From PGZG01 sp046292765 (GTDB lineage: Bacteria > Pseudomonadota > Gammaproteobacteria > Pseudomonadales > Alcanivoracaceae), in NCBI GenBank assembly GCA_046292765.1, contig JBKBQA010000007.1, positions 1 through 64,000 on the forward strand: DNA of 64,000 nucleotides, written 5' to 3'. The notes under the pieces were generated by a model that saw only the letters and a list, made by a program, of their open reading frames with translations, ran no database searches and was not told the origin of the DNA. Below, piece after piece: positions 43,386-51,999 of this stretch (the first letter of the stretch is position 1; each line of letters begins with the position of its first letter). The translations under genes and the position numbers were made by a program.

Positions 43386-43766
43386 ATGCAGTGCACGATG
43401 CTGAAAGCCAAGCTGCACCAGGCCCGCGTCACCCATGCGGAACTGGAATACGAAGGCTCCTGTGCCATTGATGGCAATCTGCTCGATATGGCCGGCATTC
43501 TGGAGTACGAGCAAATCCAGATTTACAACGTCGACAATGGCGAACGTTTCACCACCTACGCCATTCGCGCTGAAGAAGGCTCGCGGATGATTTCCGTCAA
43601 TGGTGCTGCCGCTCACAAGGCCGGCCCCGGTGACCGAGTGATCATCTGCGCCTACGCCAACTACAGCGCAGCCGAACTGATCAACTTCAAGCCTCGGCTG
43701 GTGTATCTGGCCGAAGGCAATCTGGTCAAGGGCGCCAGCAACGCGATTCCGGTGCAAGTTGCCTGA
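43386..43766 (+). CDS. panD: Aspartate 1-decarboxylase precursor
   Basis: Makes beta-alanine for PanC. The 126-residue precursor cleaves itself between Gly24 and Ser25 (YEGSCAID), leaving a pyruvoyl group; numbering equals that of E. coli PanD. The ATG gives the conserved start MQCTMLKAKLH. A terminator follows. Confidence 0.97.
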   Translation: MQCTMLKAKLHQARVTHAELEYEGSCAIDGNLLDMAGILEYEQIQIYNVDNGERFTTYAIRAEEGSRMISVNGAAAHKAGPGDRVIICAYANYSAAELINFKPRLVYLAEGNLVKGASNAIPVQVA

Positions 43767-43787
43767 CCGCTGCTGATGCTCTGCTGA

Positions 43788-43812
43788 AAGCCGGCCTCCC
43801 GCCGGCTTTTTT
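43788..43812 (+). terminator. Terminator of the pan cluster
   Basis: A perfect eight-base-pair stem (AAGCCGGC / GCCGGCTT) with a five-base loop runs into a tract of T residues, 21 bases after panD. Confidence 0.88.
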
Positions 43813-43924
43813 GTGCCCGGCTGTCGGCAACGCGCTCCGCCGCCATCAACTTCGCCGACGCTTGTCCTGCGCGACCCGATGGTCAATAGTTACGACCACA
43901 TCGAATGACAACAGAGGAGACACC

Positions 43925-45862
43925 ATGTCCGGCAGCAAGCTCTATCCGGTTCCGGAGTCCAGCAAGCGCAGCGCTCTGATTGACCGGGCCACCTACGAGG
44001 CCTGGTATCGCGAATCCCTGGATAGCCCGGAGACCTTCTGGGCCGCCCGTGCCAGTGAACTGCTCGACTGGATGCGCCCCTGGCAATCGGTTCACAGCGG
44101 CGACTTCAGTCGCGGCGAGGCACGCTGGTTCGATGGCGCCAGCCTGAATGTCAGCGTCAATTGCATCGACCGCCACCTGGCCACCCGTGGCGACCAGACC
44201 GCCATCATCTGGGAAGGGGACGAGCCTGATCAGTCAATGCACATCAGCTACCGCGAGCTGCACGAACAGGTCTGCAAATTGGCCAACGTGCTGAAAACCC
44301 GTGGTGTGAAGAAGGGCGACCGGGTCTGCATCTACATGCCGATGATTCCAGAAGCGGCCTATGCCATGCTGGCCTGCTCCCGCATCGGTGCCATTCATTC
44401 GGTGGTGTTCGGCGGCTTTTCGCCGGAAGCACTGAAAGACCGCATTCTTGATGCCGAAGCGCGCGTGCTTATCACCGCCGACGAAGGTGTGCGCGGTGGC
44501 AAAAAAGTGCCGCTTAAATCCAACAGCGATGCCGCCCTCAACCATTGCCCGAACGTAAACACCTGCCTCACCGTACAACGCACCGGCGCTGATATCGGCT
44601 GGCAGGACGGTCGCGATGTCTGGTACCACGAAGCAATGATGCAGGCCGACAGCCACTGTGCCCCGGAGCCGATGGCCAGCGAGGATCCGCTGTTTATCCT
44701 CTACACCTCCGGCTCCACCGGCAAACCCAAAGGGGTGATGCACACCACTGCCGGCTATCTGCTCGGTGCAACGCTCACGCACAAATATGTGTTCGACTAC
44801 CACGATGGAGACATCTACTGGTGTACCGCTGACGTTGGCTGGGTCACTGGCCATAGCTACATCGTTTACGGTCCGCTCGCCAATGGCGCAATCACGCTGA
44901 TGTTTGAAGGTGTGCCGACCTATCCCGATGCTTCGCGTTTTTGGCAGGTGATAGACAAGCACAAGGTCAATATTTTCTACACCGCGCCGACTGCGATTCG
45001 CGCGCTGATGGGGTTGGGCGATGAGCCAGTCAAGAAAACCTCCCGTGCCTCGCTGAAATTGCTTGGCAGCGTAGGTGAACCAATCAACCCGGAAGCCTGG
45101 GAGTGGTATCACCGCGTGGTCGGTGAAGACCGTTGCCCGGTGGTTGACACCTGGTGGCAGACTGAAACGGGCTCGATCCTGATTGCGCCCCTGCCCGGCG
45201 TAACCGACCTGAAACCCGGTTCCGCCACCCTGCCGCTGTTCGGCGTTGAACCCGCGTTGATGGATGAAAACGGCAATGAACTGTCCGGCGCGGCGAGTGG
45301 CAACCTGGTGCTGAAACGTAGCTGGCCAAGTCAGATCCGCAGCGTCTACGGTGACCATCAGCGCATGATCGACACCTACTTCTCCACCTACAAAGACACC
45401 TACTTCACCGGTGACGGCTGCCGTCGTGATGAGGATGGCTATTACTGGATCACCGGCCGGGTCGATGACGTACTGAACGTATCCGGCCACCGCCTCGGTA
45501 CCGCCGAGGTGGAATCTGCACTGGTACTCCACTGCGCCGTCGCCGAAGCCGCAGTGGTCGGCTACCCGCATGACGTCAAGGGCCAGGGCATCTATGCCTA
45601 TGTGTCGCTGATGAGCGGGGTTGCAGGGAATGAAGTGTTGCTGAAGGAACTGCGTGATTTTGTCGCCAACGAAATCGGCGCCATAGCCAAGCCGGATCTT
45701 ATCCACTTTGCTCCGGGCCTGCCGAAAACCCGTTCCGGAAAAATCATGCGCCGGATTTTGCGCAAAATTGCCGCCAATGAACTCGACACCCTTGGCGACA
45801 CCTCAACGCTGGCCGATCCTGCTGTAGTCGATCAACTCATATCCGGAAGAATGAACAGCTGA
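43925..45862 (+). CDS. acs: Acetyl-CoA synthetase
   Basis: Activates acetate to acetyl-CoA. The 645-residue protein has the AMP-binding P-loop YTSGSTGKPKGV and the C-terminal catalytic, acetylation-controlled lysine in PKTRSGKIMRR. GAGGAG lies seven bases before the ATG; longer frames to 43811 are not conserved. In Pseudomonas acs is part of this pan neighbourhood with pgi between; pgi is absent here. Lying beyond cbrAB, it is a plausible CbrAB/Crc target. Confidence 0.97.
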   Translation: MSGSKLYPVPESSKRSALIDRATYEAWYRESLDSPETFWAARASELLDWMRPWQSVHSGDFSRGEARWFDGASLNVSVNCIDRHLATRGDQTAIIWEGDEPDQSMHISYRELHEQVCKLANVLKTRGVKKGDRVCIYMPMIPEAAYAMLACSRIGAIHSVVFGGFSPEALKDRILDAEARVLITADEGVRGGKKVPLKSNSDAALNHCPNVNTCLTVQRTGADIGWQDGRDVWYHEAMMQADSHCAPEPMASEDPLFILYTSGSTGKPKGVMHTTAGYLLGATLTHKYVFDYHDGDIYWCTADVGWVTGHSYIVYGPLANGAITLMFEGVPTYPDASRFWQVIDKHKVNIFYTAPTAIRALMGLGDEPVKKTSRASLKLLGSVGEPINPEAWEWYHRVVGEDRCPVVDTWWQTETGSILIAPLPGVTDLKPGSATLPLFGVEPALMDENGNELSGAASGNLVLKRSWPSQIRSVYGDHQRMIDTYFSTYKDTYFTGDGCRRDEDGYYWITGRVDDVLNVSGHRLGTAEVESALVLHCAVAEAAVVGYPHDVKGQGIYAYVSLMSGVAGNEVLLKELRDFVANEIGAIAKPDLIHFAPGLPKTRSGKIMRRILRKIAANELDTLGDTSTLADPAVVDQLISGRMNS

Positions 45863-45878
45863 TCGACGCAGCGCCCGA

Positions 45879-45907
45879 CCGCTGGCACGCCTTGGCGCTG
45901 CCAGCGG
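45879..45907. terminator. Hairpin between convergent acs and LamG-like gene
   Basis: A nine-base-pair perfect stem (CCGCTGGCA / TGCCAGCGG) lies between the two stop codons. No T tract follows on either strand, so termination is only a guess. Confidence 0.45.
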
Positions 45908-45926
45908 CCGGTGCTGCAACAGCATC

Positions 45927-48695
45927 TCAGTGTGGCAACACCCACTGATCTATCTTTACACCCTGTGCCGGTGCCACACCAGGCTGGCTCGGGCTACCGG
46001 CCCCCTCCCCCGGCGCAATCCAGTTCGCCGGCAAATTACCGAATACCCGTTGCGGCGGCTGGTTCGGCTGGCGTCGTTCATCGTCTTCCACATTAATCGG
46101 GCGATAGGCCAGTGCTTCAACGGTAAGACCATTCTTGCCGGCAGCGTGGTGACAGCTCAGGCAAAATGCATTGGCGGTGGAATCCGGTCGCGGCTGGCCG
46201 AAACGCAATGGCCCTTCCGGGAAGTTGATAACCTCTCTCAGCCCCCGTGTACCGTTCGGAATGTTTGCCAGATGCGCGCCCCAATCCCGACTGTAATCAT
46301 GAAAGCAGGCATATTTACCACTCGCCGCAGCCTCACCACCCGCCACCTGAGCCACACCCTGATGGGCCCAATCGGGATATCGTCCAGCAGTGCTTAACCA
46401 CTGATCCTGATAATCGATGGCGATCAGGGTGCCGAGAGCATGATTGCAGGACACTTCCGGGTTTGGCGTTTGTGCCAGCACTTTGAACTCGTCCAGCCAA
46501 CCGCGAAAAGAAGATGCCGCACTACCCGTGCCACCGACAATCAATGCACCACGCTGCATCTGAAACAACGGCTGGGAAAAAGTTTGCTGATTGTACGCAA
46601 AGCCATCCACCAGCATGGTGACGGTGCGGTTGCCGGGTTCGAGTTGCCAGGCCAGGTGGCGCCAGCCGGGCTTGGCAAAAACACCAATATCGGCAATCAC
46701 TGCTGTGCCCCTGACGTACTGAACACGGCGCACGCTGTTATTTGAAACTACTACGCGAATTTCAGTGCCGTCTGGAAACCTGACCAGCGTCACCGGCTTG
46801 CCTTCGTTTCCGGCCAGCCTCGGGTCAAGAAACAGGCTGATATACCAGGGGTAATGACTGATTGACTTGCCCACCTGAGCCGGCACTGAGTAGTTGATAC
46901 GGTTGCTGCCGTCCAGCCAGAAGCCCTTACCTTTGATACCGCCCATCGCCACAGGCTCAATCCGACTGCGACTGTCACCTTGCTCAACCCTGCCATAGGC
47001 GGGCATTTTCCACTCCAGTGACGTGGCCGCGTTCTGAATACGGATATCCTCGGAGCCGCCATCATAGATATTGAATATCGGTACTATGCCCTGATACAGA
47101 TTGCGTTTATTACCATCACGATACTGCGGTGTGCGGCCACTGTTGATGTTTACAGGCCCTTGGGAAATCGATGCCTGCATGTTGGAAATGATAAGCGCAT
47201 CAAAATACAGGTAGTCATCGAAGGCAATTTCATCCGTGGCCACGCCATTGCTCATCAGCCAAACCACATCCTGCGGCGTGATAGTCTTCAGATTGTGGTG
47301 ATAGTTAAAATTGTTCTGTACCGAATCAAGGATGTTGGGATTAAAGCTGTAGCCGGCCGGGTAATGGGGCACCATATCCTTGCGTAGTGGCATGACGAAC
47401 CGGCCGCCACCAACTCGTACCGGGACATCCGCACCAGCGGCGTTGCGGTAAAGATCGACATTAAAGTGTGCCTGAGGCGCGATACCCACAGCCCAATCGA
47501 CATGGTTGATCTGGGCATCCAGCAACACGAATTTACCGTGGGTCCAGGCACCACCTACCATCTGCCCGCGGTCGTAATCCTTGGGCTGCTCATAGCTATC
47601 GCAATTGGCGCCACTCTGGGCGCAGCGGCGCGGAAAGCGATCCGATTTTTCCTCGCTCAGACGCGCGCCGATGCCGGACATAAACACGTTATCCCCCTTG
47701 CGATCGACCCACGGATAGGTGCCGCCCATATCATCACCGTCGGCAATATATTTACCCTCGGTATCACGGAACGGATACGCTGCCAGACCGTAGCGGCCGA
47801 CCATATTCGGGTCGTAGGGTGCATGGGATATCGGGTGAAAATTCCGCCAGCCAGTCACATCACAGGGTGCGGCATTGTCCGGCAGCACCGAATAAACCAG
47901 ATCATGGCCATAGATCGCTGTATGCCCGGTATTGGGATTGGTCCATAGTCGGGGGAAGCCGCCGCGCCGTCCGGTGAGTAGGCGGCCATCTTCAGTGACC
48001 ATCGGCTCGTTCAGGTTTGGCGAGTTATGCAAAGTAGCGCCGCGCACGGTTTCTCCCAAACTTACATCAACAATGCGAGCATCCCGGGTTTTCGGGTTGG
48101 CCACCTCAACCCGGGCCGGAGTTCCCCACAGTGATGTCTCCAACAGTAGACTCGTGGAGGTGATGATAGTCACGTCATAGCAGTCGTTCTGGCCATCAGC
48201 GCCACAGGTATAGGGATTGGGCTTCTCAGTCGGAGTGAAAAACTCCGGCGAAGCATCGCAGATGGCGTGGTGGTAGTTATAGTTGATCAGCGGTAAGCCG
48301 GCGGGAATCCGCGATGGCACCGGGACCATGACTGGCTGGCCTACACCGAGAATCTCCGCCCCGGCAGGGCCGGTCATGATCGGGCTGCCGACCCGTTCCG
48401 GAACGTGCAACGAGAAAATCAGGTTACGCAGTATCGGGCTCTCCTCACGTCCGGAACCGCCCTCTGCCACCAGCGCCACACGGCCGTCCATGGTTGTCCG
48501 GTTACCGGGGATGATCGGACTGGTGAACTTGAACTGGTCATCGATCTTCGCCATGTCACGCATGATCAGGGGGGGCTCCGGTCGCGGCGGCGGCACCCGA
48601 GCCATGGCCAACGCATCCGTGACCAGTAGCAGTCCAGCCAGACTGATTGGCAGACTTATCCAGCTTATTTTTAGCCTTGCGCCATAGCGAACCAT
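45927..48695 (-). CDS. Large exported LamG-like protein with a CXXCH heme motif
   Basis: A 922-residue protein I do not recognise. A signal peptide (about 1-30, ending near ALA) points to export. The long middle part is rich in Tyr, Asn and Gly. A concanavalin/LamG-like segment at about 590-745 (KGKGFWLDGSNRINY to GWLDEFKV) suggests a beta-sandwich, and the C-terminal part has one c-type heme motif CLSCH (845-849). Such a mix suggests a surface or periplasmic redox protein, perhaps electron transfer linked to a polymer or sterol substrate; this is inference. GGAGG lies six bases before the ATG. It is divergent from a TetR gene and has its own sigma70-type promoter overlapping an operator. Confidence 0.8.
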   Translation of the reverse strand: MVRYGARLKISWISLPISLAGLLLVTDALAMARVPPPRPEPPLIMRDMAKIDDQFKFTSPIIPGNRTTMDGRVALVAEGGSGREESPILRNLIFSLHVPERVGSPIMTGPAGAEILGVGQPVMVPVPSRIPAGLPLINYNYHHAICDASPEFFTPTEKPNPYTCGADGQNDCYDVTIITSTSLLLETSLWGTPARVEVANPKTRDARIVDVSLGETVRGATLHNSPNLNEPMVTEDGRLLTGRRGGFPRLWTNPNTGHTAIYGHDLVYSVLPDNAAPCDVTGWRNFHPISHAPYDPNMVGRYGLAAYPFRDTEGKYIADGDDMGGTYPWVDRKGDNVFMSGIGARLSEEKSDRFPRRCAQSGANCDSYEQPKDYDRGQMVGGAWTHGKFVLLDAQINHVDWAVGIAPQAHFNVDLYRNAAGADVPVRVGGGRFVMPLRKDMVPHYPAGYSFNPNILDSVQNNFNYHHNLKTITPQDVVWLMSNGVATDEIAFDDYLYFDALIISNMQASISQGPVNINSGRTPQYRDGNKRNLYQGIVPIFNIYDGGSEDIRIQNAATSLEWKMPAYGRVEQGDSRSRIEPVAMGGIKGKGFWLDGSNRINYSVPAQVGKSISHYPWYISLFLDPRLAGNEGKPVTLVRFPDGTEIRVVVSNNSVRRVQYVRGTAVIADIGVFAKPGWRHLAWQLEPGNRTVTMLVDGFAYNQQTFSQPLFQMQRGALIVGGTGSAASSFRGWLDEFKVLAQTPNPEVSCNHALGTLIAIDYQDQWLSTAGRYPDWAHQGVAQVAGGEAAASGKYACFHDYSRDWGAHLANIPNGTRGLREVINFPEGPLRFGQPRPDSTANAFCLSCHHAAGKNGLTVEALAYRPINVEDDERRQPNQPPQRVFGNLPANWIAPGEGAGSPSQPGVAPAQGVKIDQWVLPH

Positions 48696-48729
48696 CCCAC
48701 ACCTCCATTCCCATTATTCTAAGTAATTG

Positions 48730-48800
48730 GTATTAGTAGTGTTTTTCCACTTGCGCAAGAGTATTCTTGCATTAAGCCTAAAGCGCAAGAATAGTCTTGC
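48730..48800. promoter_or_regulatory. Paired TetR-type operators and promoter of the LamG-like gene
   Basis: Two 16-base palindromes of the form GCAAGAnTAnTCTTGC lie at 48755-48770 and 48785-48800, exactly 30 bases apart, each with perfect six-base arms. On the minus strand a -35 TTGCGC (48753-48758) and -10 TAATAC (48730-48735) with 17-base spacing would drive the LamG-like gene; the -35 overlaps the first palindrome, so binding should repress. The neighbouring TetR protein is the obvious ligand. Confidence 0.75.
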
Positions 48801-48906
48801 ATAATGGCCTGAACGGCATGACCATCTTGGTGACAACGAAAGAAGCATTGAGCCGGGAAGACCGCCGGCGTCTAATGCCAGCCCTTTGCACCAACAGGAA
48901 AACCTG

Positions 48907-49545
48907 ATGACGCAATCGAACGCAGCGACCTCAACCGCCGGCACCAGCCGCAAGCCCAGAGGGCAAACCCGACAACATTTGCTGGACGCAGGCATGACGC
49001 TGTTTGCGCAGAAGGGATTGGAAGGGGTAACGGTCAGCGAGCTGGAAGAAGCTGTCGGTCTCAAGGCAGGCAACGGCAGCTTCTACCGCCATTTCACTGA
49101 CAAGGATGCATTGCTCGAAGCAATCATAGAACGAGAAATTGAACGAGCCCAATCCCGTCGCAGTCTGGAACAGGATGCGCTCTACGATCCCGCAACGGAT
49201 ATACATCAGGCGCTGGCACAACAATTCCGGCTGACGCTAATCGGCCTGAGGCAGAACGCGGCACTGATCAGCTTGCTCAGTCGCGCAGCGGATCACTTTC
49301 CGGCTTTGATCAAACGGCTGCGTGATGCCTTTGTGCATCAGGCCACTGAGGCACTGGCGAAAAGCTACTCCGGGCGCATCCAGCGCGGACAGCTACTCGA
49401 GGTGGATCCGCTGATACTGGCCATGGTGGTGCAAAGCACCCTGTTCGGCTACTTCAGTGCGGAAGTGGCATTTGGCAGACCCGCCGATGCTGAAGCGACG
49501 GAACAGGCGCTGATCACGACGCTGGTGAGAATGATGGTTCGCTAG
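48907..49545 (+). CDS. TetR/AcrR-family transcriptional regulator
   Basis: A 212-residue repressor: N-terminal helix-turn-helix (about 22-70, with TVSELEEAVGLKAGNGSFYRHF) and a helical ligand domain. AGGA lies seven bases before the ATG; a TTG 21 bases upstream is in frame. It is divergent from the LamG-like gene and probably binds the two palindromes between them, controlling that gene and itself. The ligand is unknown. Confidence 0.92.
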   Translation: MTQSNAATSTAGTSRKPRGQTRQHLLDAGMTLFAQKGLEGVTVSELEEAVGLKAGNGSFYRHFTDKDALLEAIIEREIERAQSRRSLEQDALYDPATDIHQALAQQFRLTLIGLRQNAALISLLSRAADHFPALIKRLRDAFVHQATEALAKSYSGRIQRGQLLEVDPLILAMVVQSTLFGYFSAEVAFGRPADAEATEQALITTLVRMMVR

Positions 49546-49595
49546 GTGCCCCCGCATACGGCCGATACTCCGATGCAGGGGCCATGCTTGCACAA

Positions 49596-51830
49596 CTACT
49601 TGAAGGCAGAATCGATGATCCGGTTAAGGGTCGGACTCGGCCGCATTGCTGCGGTCACCTTTTCCGGATCAGGCTGATAATAACCGCCGATGTCCACCGG
49701 CTGTCCCTGAGTGGCAATCAACTCATTCATGATGGTCTGCTCGTTATCGCTAAGCTCCTTGGCCAGCTCCGTAAACCCGGCTTTCAGCTCCGGGGCCTCG
49801 GACTGCTCGGCCAACGCTTTGGCCCAGTACAACGCCAGATAAAACTGGCTGCCACGGTTATCAATTTCACCGGCCTTGCGCGAAGGTGACTTGTCTTCAT
49901 CAAGGAACACCGCTGTAGCCTGATCCAGTGTCTTCGCAAGTACGCTGGCCTTTTTATTACCAGTCTTATCACCCAGATCCTCCAGCGACACCATCATCGC
50001 CAGAAACTCGCCGAGTGAATCCCAGCGCAGGTGATTCTCTTCAAGAAACTGCTGCACATGCTTCGGCGCGGAGCCACCGGCACCGGTTTCGAACAAACCA
50101 CCACCGGCCAGTAATGGCACGATCGACAGCATCTTGGCGCTGGTACCGAGTTCCAGAATCGGGAACAGGTCGGTGAGGTAATCGCGTAGCACGTTACCGG
50201 TCACCGAGATGGTGTCCTTGCCACGAATCAGGCGCTCCATGGTGTGACGAATTGCCTGATCCAGAGACATGATGCTGATATCCAGACCTTCGGTGTCATG
50301 ATCTTTCAGATAATGCTGCACCTTGGCGATCATCTGGGCATCGTGCGGGCGCTCCGGATCGAGCCAGAATACCGCCGGCATGCCGCTCAACCGGGCGCGC
50401 TGCACCGCCAGACGAACCCAGTCGCGGATCGGTGCATCCTTGGTCTGGCAGGCGCGCCAGATATCGCCTTTCTCTACTTCGTGCTCGAAGTAGACTTTCC
50501 CGCCCTGGCCAACCACGCGCACCGTGCCATCTTCCGGTAACTCAAAGGTCTTGTCGTGGGAGCCATATTCTTCCGCTTGCTGCGCCATCAGCCCGACATT
50601 CGGCACCGTCCCCATAGTGCGCGGATCAAAGGCGTCGTGATGTTTGCAGAAGTTGATGATTTCCTGATAAATGGTCGCGTAGGTACTTTCCGGGATGACT
50701 GCCTTGGTATCTTTCAACTTGCCATCTGTACCCCACATCTTTCCGCCCGCCCGAATCATTGCCGGCATGGATGCATCAACAATCACATCGCTGGGCACAT
50801 GCAGGTTGGAGATGCCGCGCTCGGAATCGACCATCGCCATTTCCGGGCGGTGGGCATAACAGTCACGAATGTCTTCCTCGATTTCAGCGCGGGTCGAGTA
50901 GGAAAGATTGGCGATTTTTTGATACAGGTTGCTAAGGCCGTTCTTCGGGTTCACACCGATTTCTTCAAACAGCGTCTTGTGCTTCTCGAACACATCCTTG
51001 AAATACACCGTCACGGCATGACCGAACACGATCGGATGCGACACCTTCATCATGGTTGCCTTGACATGCAGGGAGAACAGCAGGCCGGCCTTACGCGCGC
51101 CCTCGATTTCCTCCTCAAGGAATTTTCGCAGCGCCTTGACGCTCATAAACATGGCATCGACCACTTCACCTTCCAGTACCGGCGTTTTCTCTTTCAGAAC
51201 AACGGTGCGGCCATCTTTGGTCAGCAGCTCAATGCGGAGGACGTCTTCTTTCTCCATAGTGCGGGATTTCTCACCATGATAGAAATCACCGGCCCGCATA
51301 TGGGCGACATGGGTGCGCGATGACTGACTCCATTTACCCATGGAGTGCGGATGCTTCTTGGCAAAGTTCTTCACCGCCGTGGACGCACGGCGATCAGAAT
51401 TACCCTCTCGGATTACCGGGTTGACAGAGCTACCCAACGCCTTGCCATAGGTCGCCTTGATGGCGCGCTCTTCATCATTGGCAGGCTCGTCCGGGTAATC
51501 CGGAACCGGGTAACCATGCTCCTGTAGTTCGGAGATGGCATTTTTCAGCTGCGGAATCGAGGCACTGACATTCGGCAACTTGATGATATTGGCTTCCGGC
51601 TGCAGGGTCAGCTTGCCCAGCGCCGCAAGGTTGTCCTGCACCCGCTTGTCTTCCGGCAGGTAATCGGGGAACAGGGCCAGAATGCGTGCTGCAAGGGAAA
51701 TATCCACCGGCTCTACGACAATACCGGCGGCCCGGGTAAAGGCATTCAGAATCGGCAGGAAGGAATAGGTGGCAAGGGCAGGAGCTTCGTCAGTCTGGGT
51801 GTAAATGATCTTGCGTGTATCGGCTTTCAT
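49596..51830 (-). CDS. icd: Isocitrate dehydrogenase (NADP), monomeric type
   Basis: A 744-residue enzyme of the monomeric IDH family, converting isocitrate to 2-oxoglutarate in the TCA cycle. Length and sequence (SRTHVAHM near residue 170, SHDKTFELPEDG, VTGNVLRDYLTDLFP) fit this family and not the 45-kDa homodimeric type. It stands alone between convergent TetR and the pnp terminator. Confidence 0.96.
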   Translation of the reverse strand: MKADTRKIIYTQTDEAPALATYSFLPILNAFTRAAGIVVEPVDISLAARILALFPDYLPEDKRVQDNLAALGKLTLQPEANIIKLPNVSASIPQLKNAISELQEHGYPVPDYPDEPANDEERAIKATYGKALGSSVNPVIREGNSDRRASTAVKNFAKKHPHSMGKWSQSSRTHVAHMRAGDFYHGEKSRTMEKEDVLRIELLTKDGRTVVLKEKTPVLEGEVVDAMFMSVKALRKFLEEEIEGARKAGLLFSLHVKATMMKVSHPIVFGHAVTVYFKDVFEKHKTLFEEIGVNPKNGLSNLYQKIANLSYSTRAEIEEDIRDCYAHRPEMAMVDSERGISNLHVPSDVIVDASMPAMIRAGGKMWGTDGKLKDTKAVIPESTYATIYQEIINFCKHHDAFDPRTMGTVPNVGLMAQQAEEYGSHDKTFELPEDGTVRVVGQGGKVYFEHEVEKGDIWRACQTKDAPIRDWVRLAVQRARLSGMPAVFWLDPERPHDAQMIAKVQHYLKDHDTEGLDISIMSLDQAIRHTMERLIRGKDTISVTGNVLRDYLTDLFPILELGTSAKMLSIVPLLAGGGLFETGAGGSAPKHVQQFLEENHLRWDSLGEFLAMMVSLEDLGDKTGNKKASVLAKTLDQATAVFLDEDKSPSRKAGEIDNRGSQFYLALYWAKALAEQSEAPELKAGFTELAKELSDNEQTIMNELIATQGQPVDIGGYYQPDPEKVTAAMRPSPTLNRIIDSAFK

Positions 51831-51947
51831 TATCGCCTCTTCTAGATGGTGGAACAGCGCTGTTGTGAGTCTGCTCTGTCAGGGCATCAGGATCTTCTGA
51901 TGCCAGGACTTTCCCATATTCCGGCCATGGAGCGCCATGATCAGAAA

Positions 51948-51977
51948 CAATAAACCCCGGCTTGCCGGGGTTTATTG
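51948..51977 (-). terminator. Terminator of pnp
   Basis: A near-perfect 14-base-pair inverted repeat (CAATAAACCCCGGC and its complement) with a two- to four-base loop lies just after the pnp stop. It is A/T-ended on both sides, so it could work in both directions. Confidence 0.88.
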
Positions 51978-51999
51978 TCAGTCGATCAGCATGGCCGGA

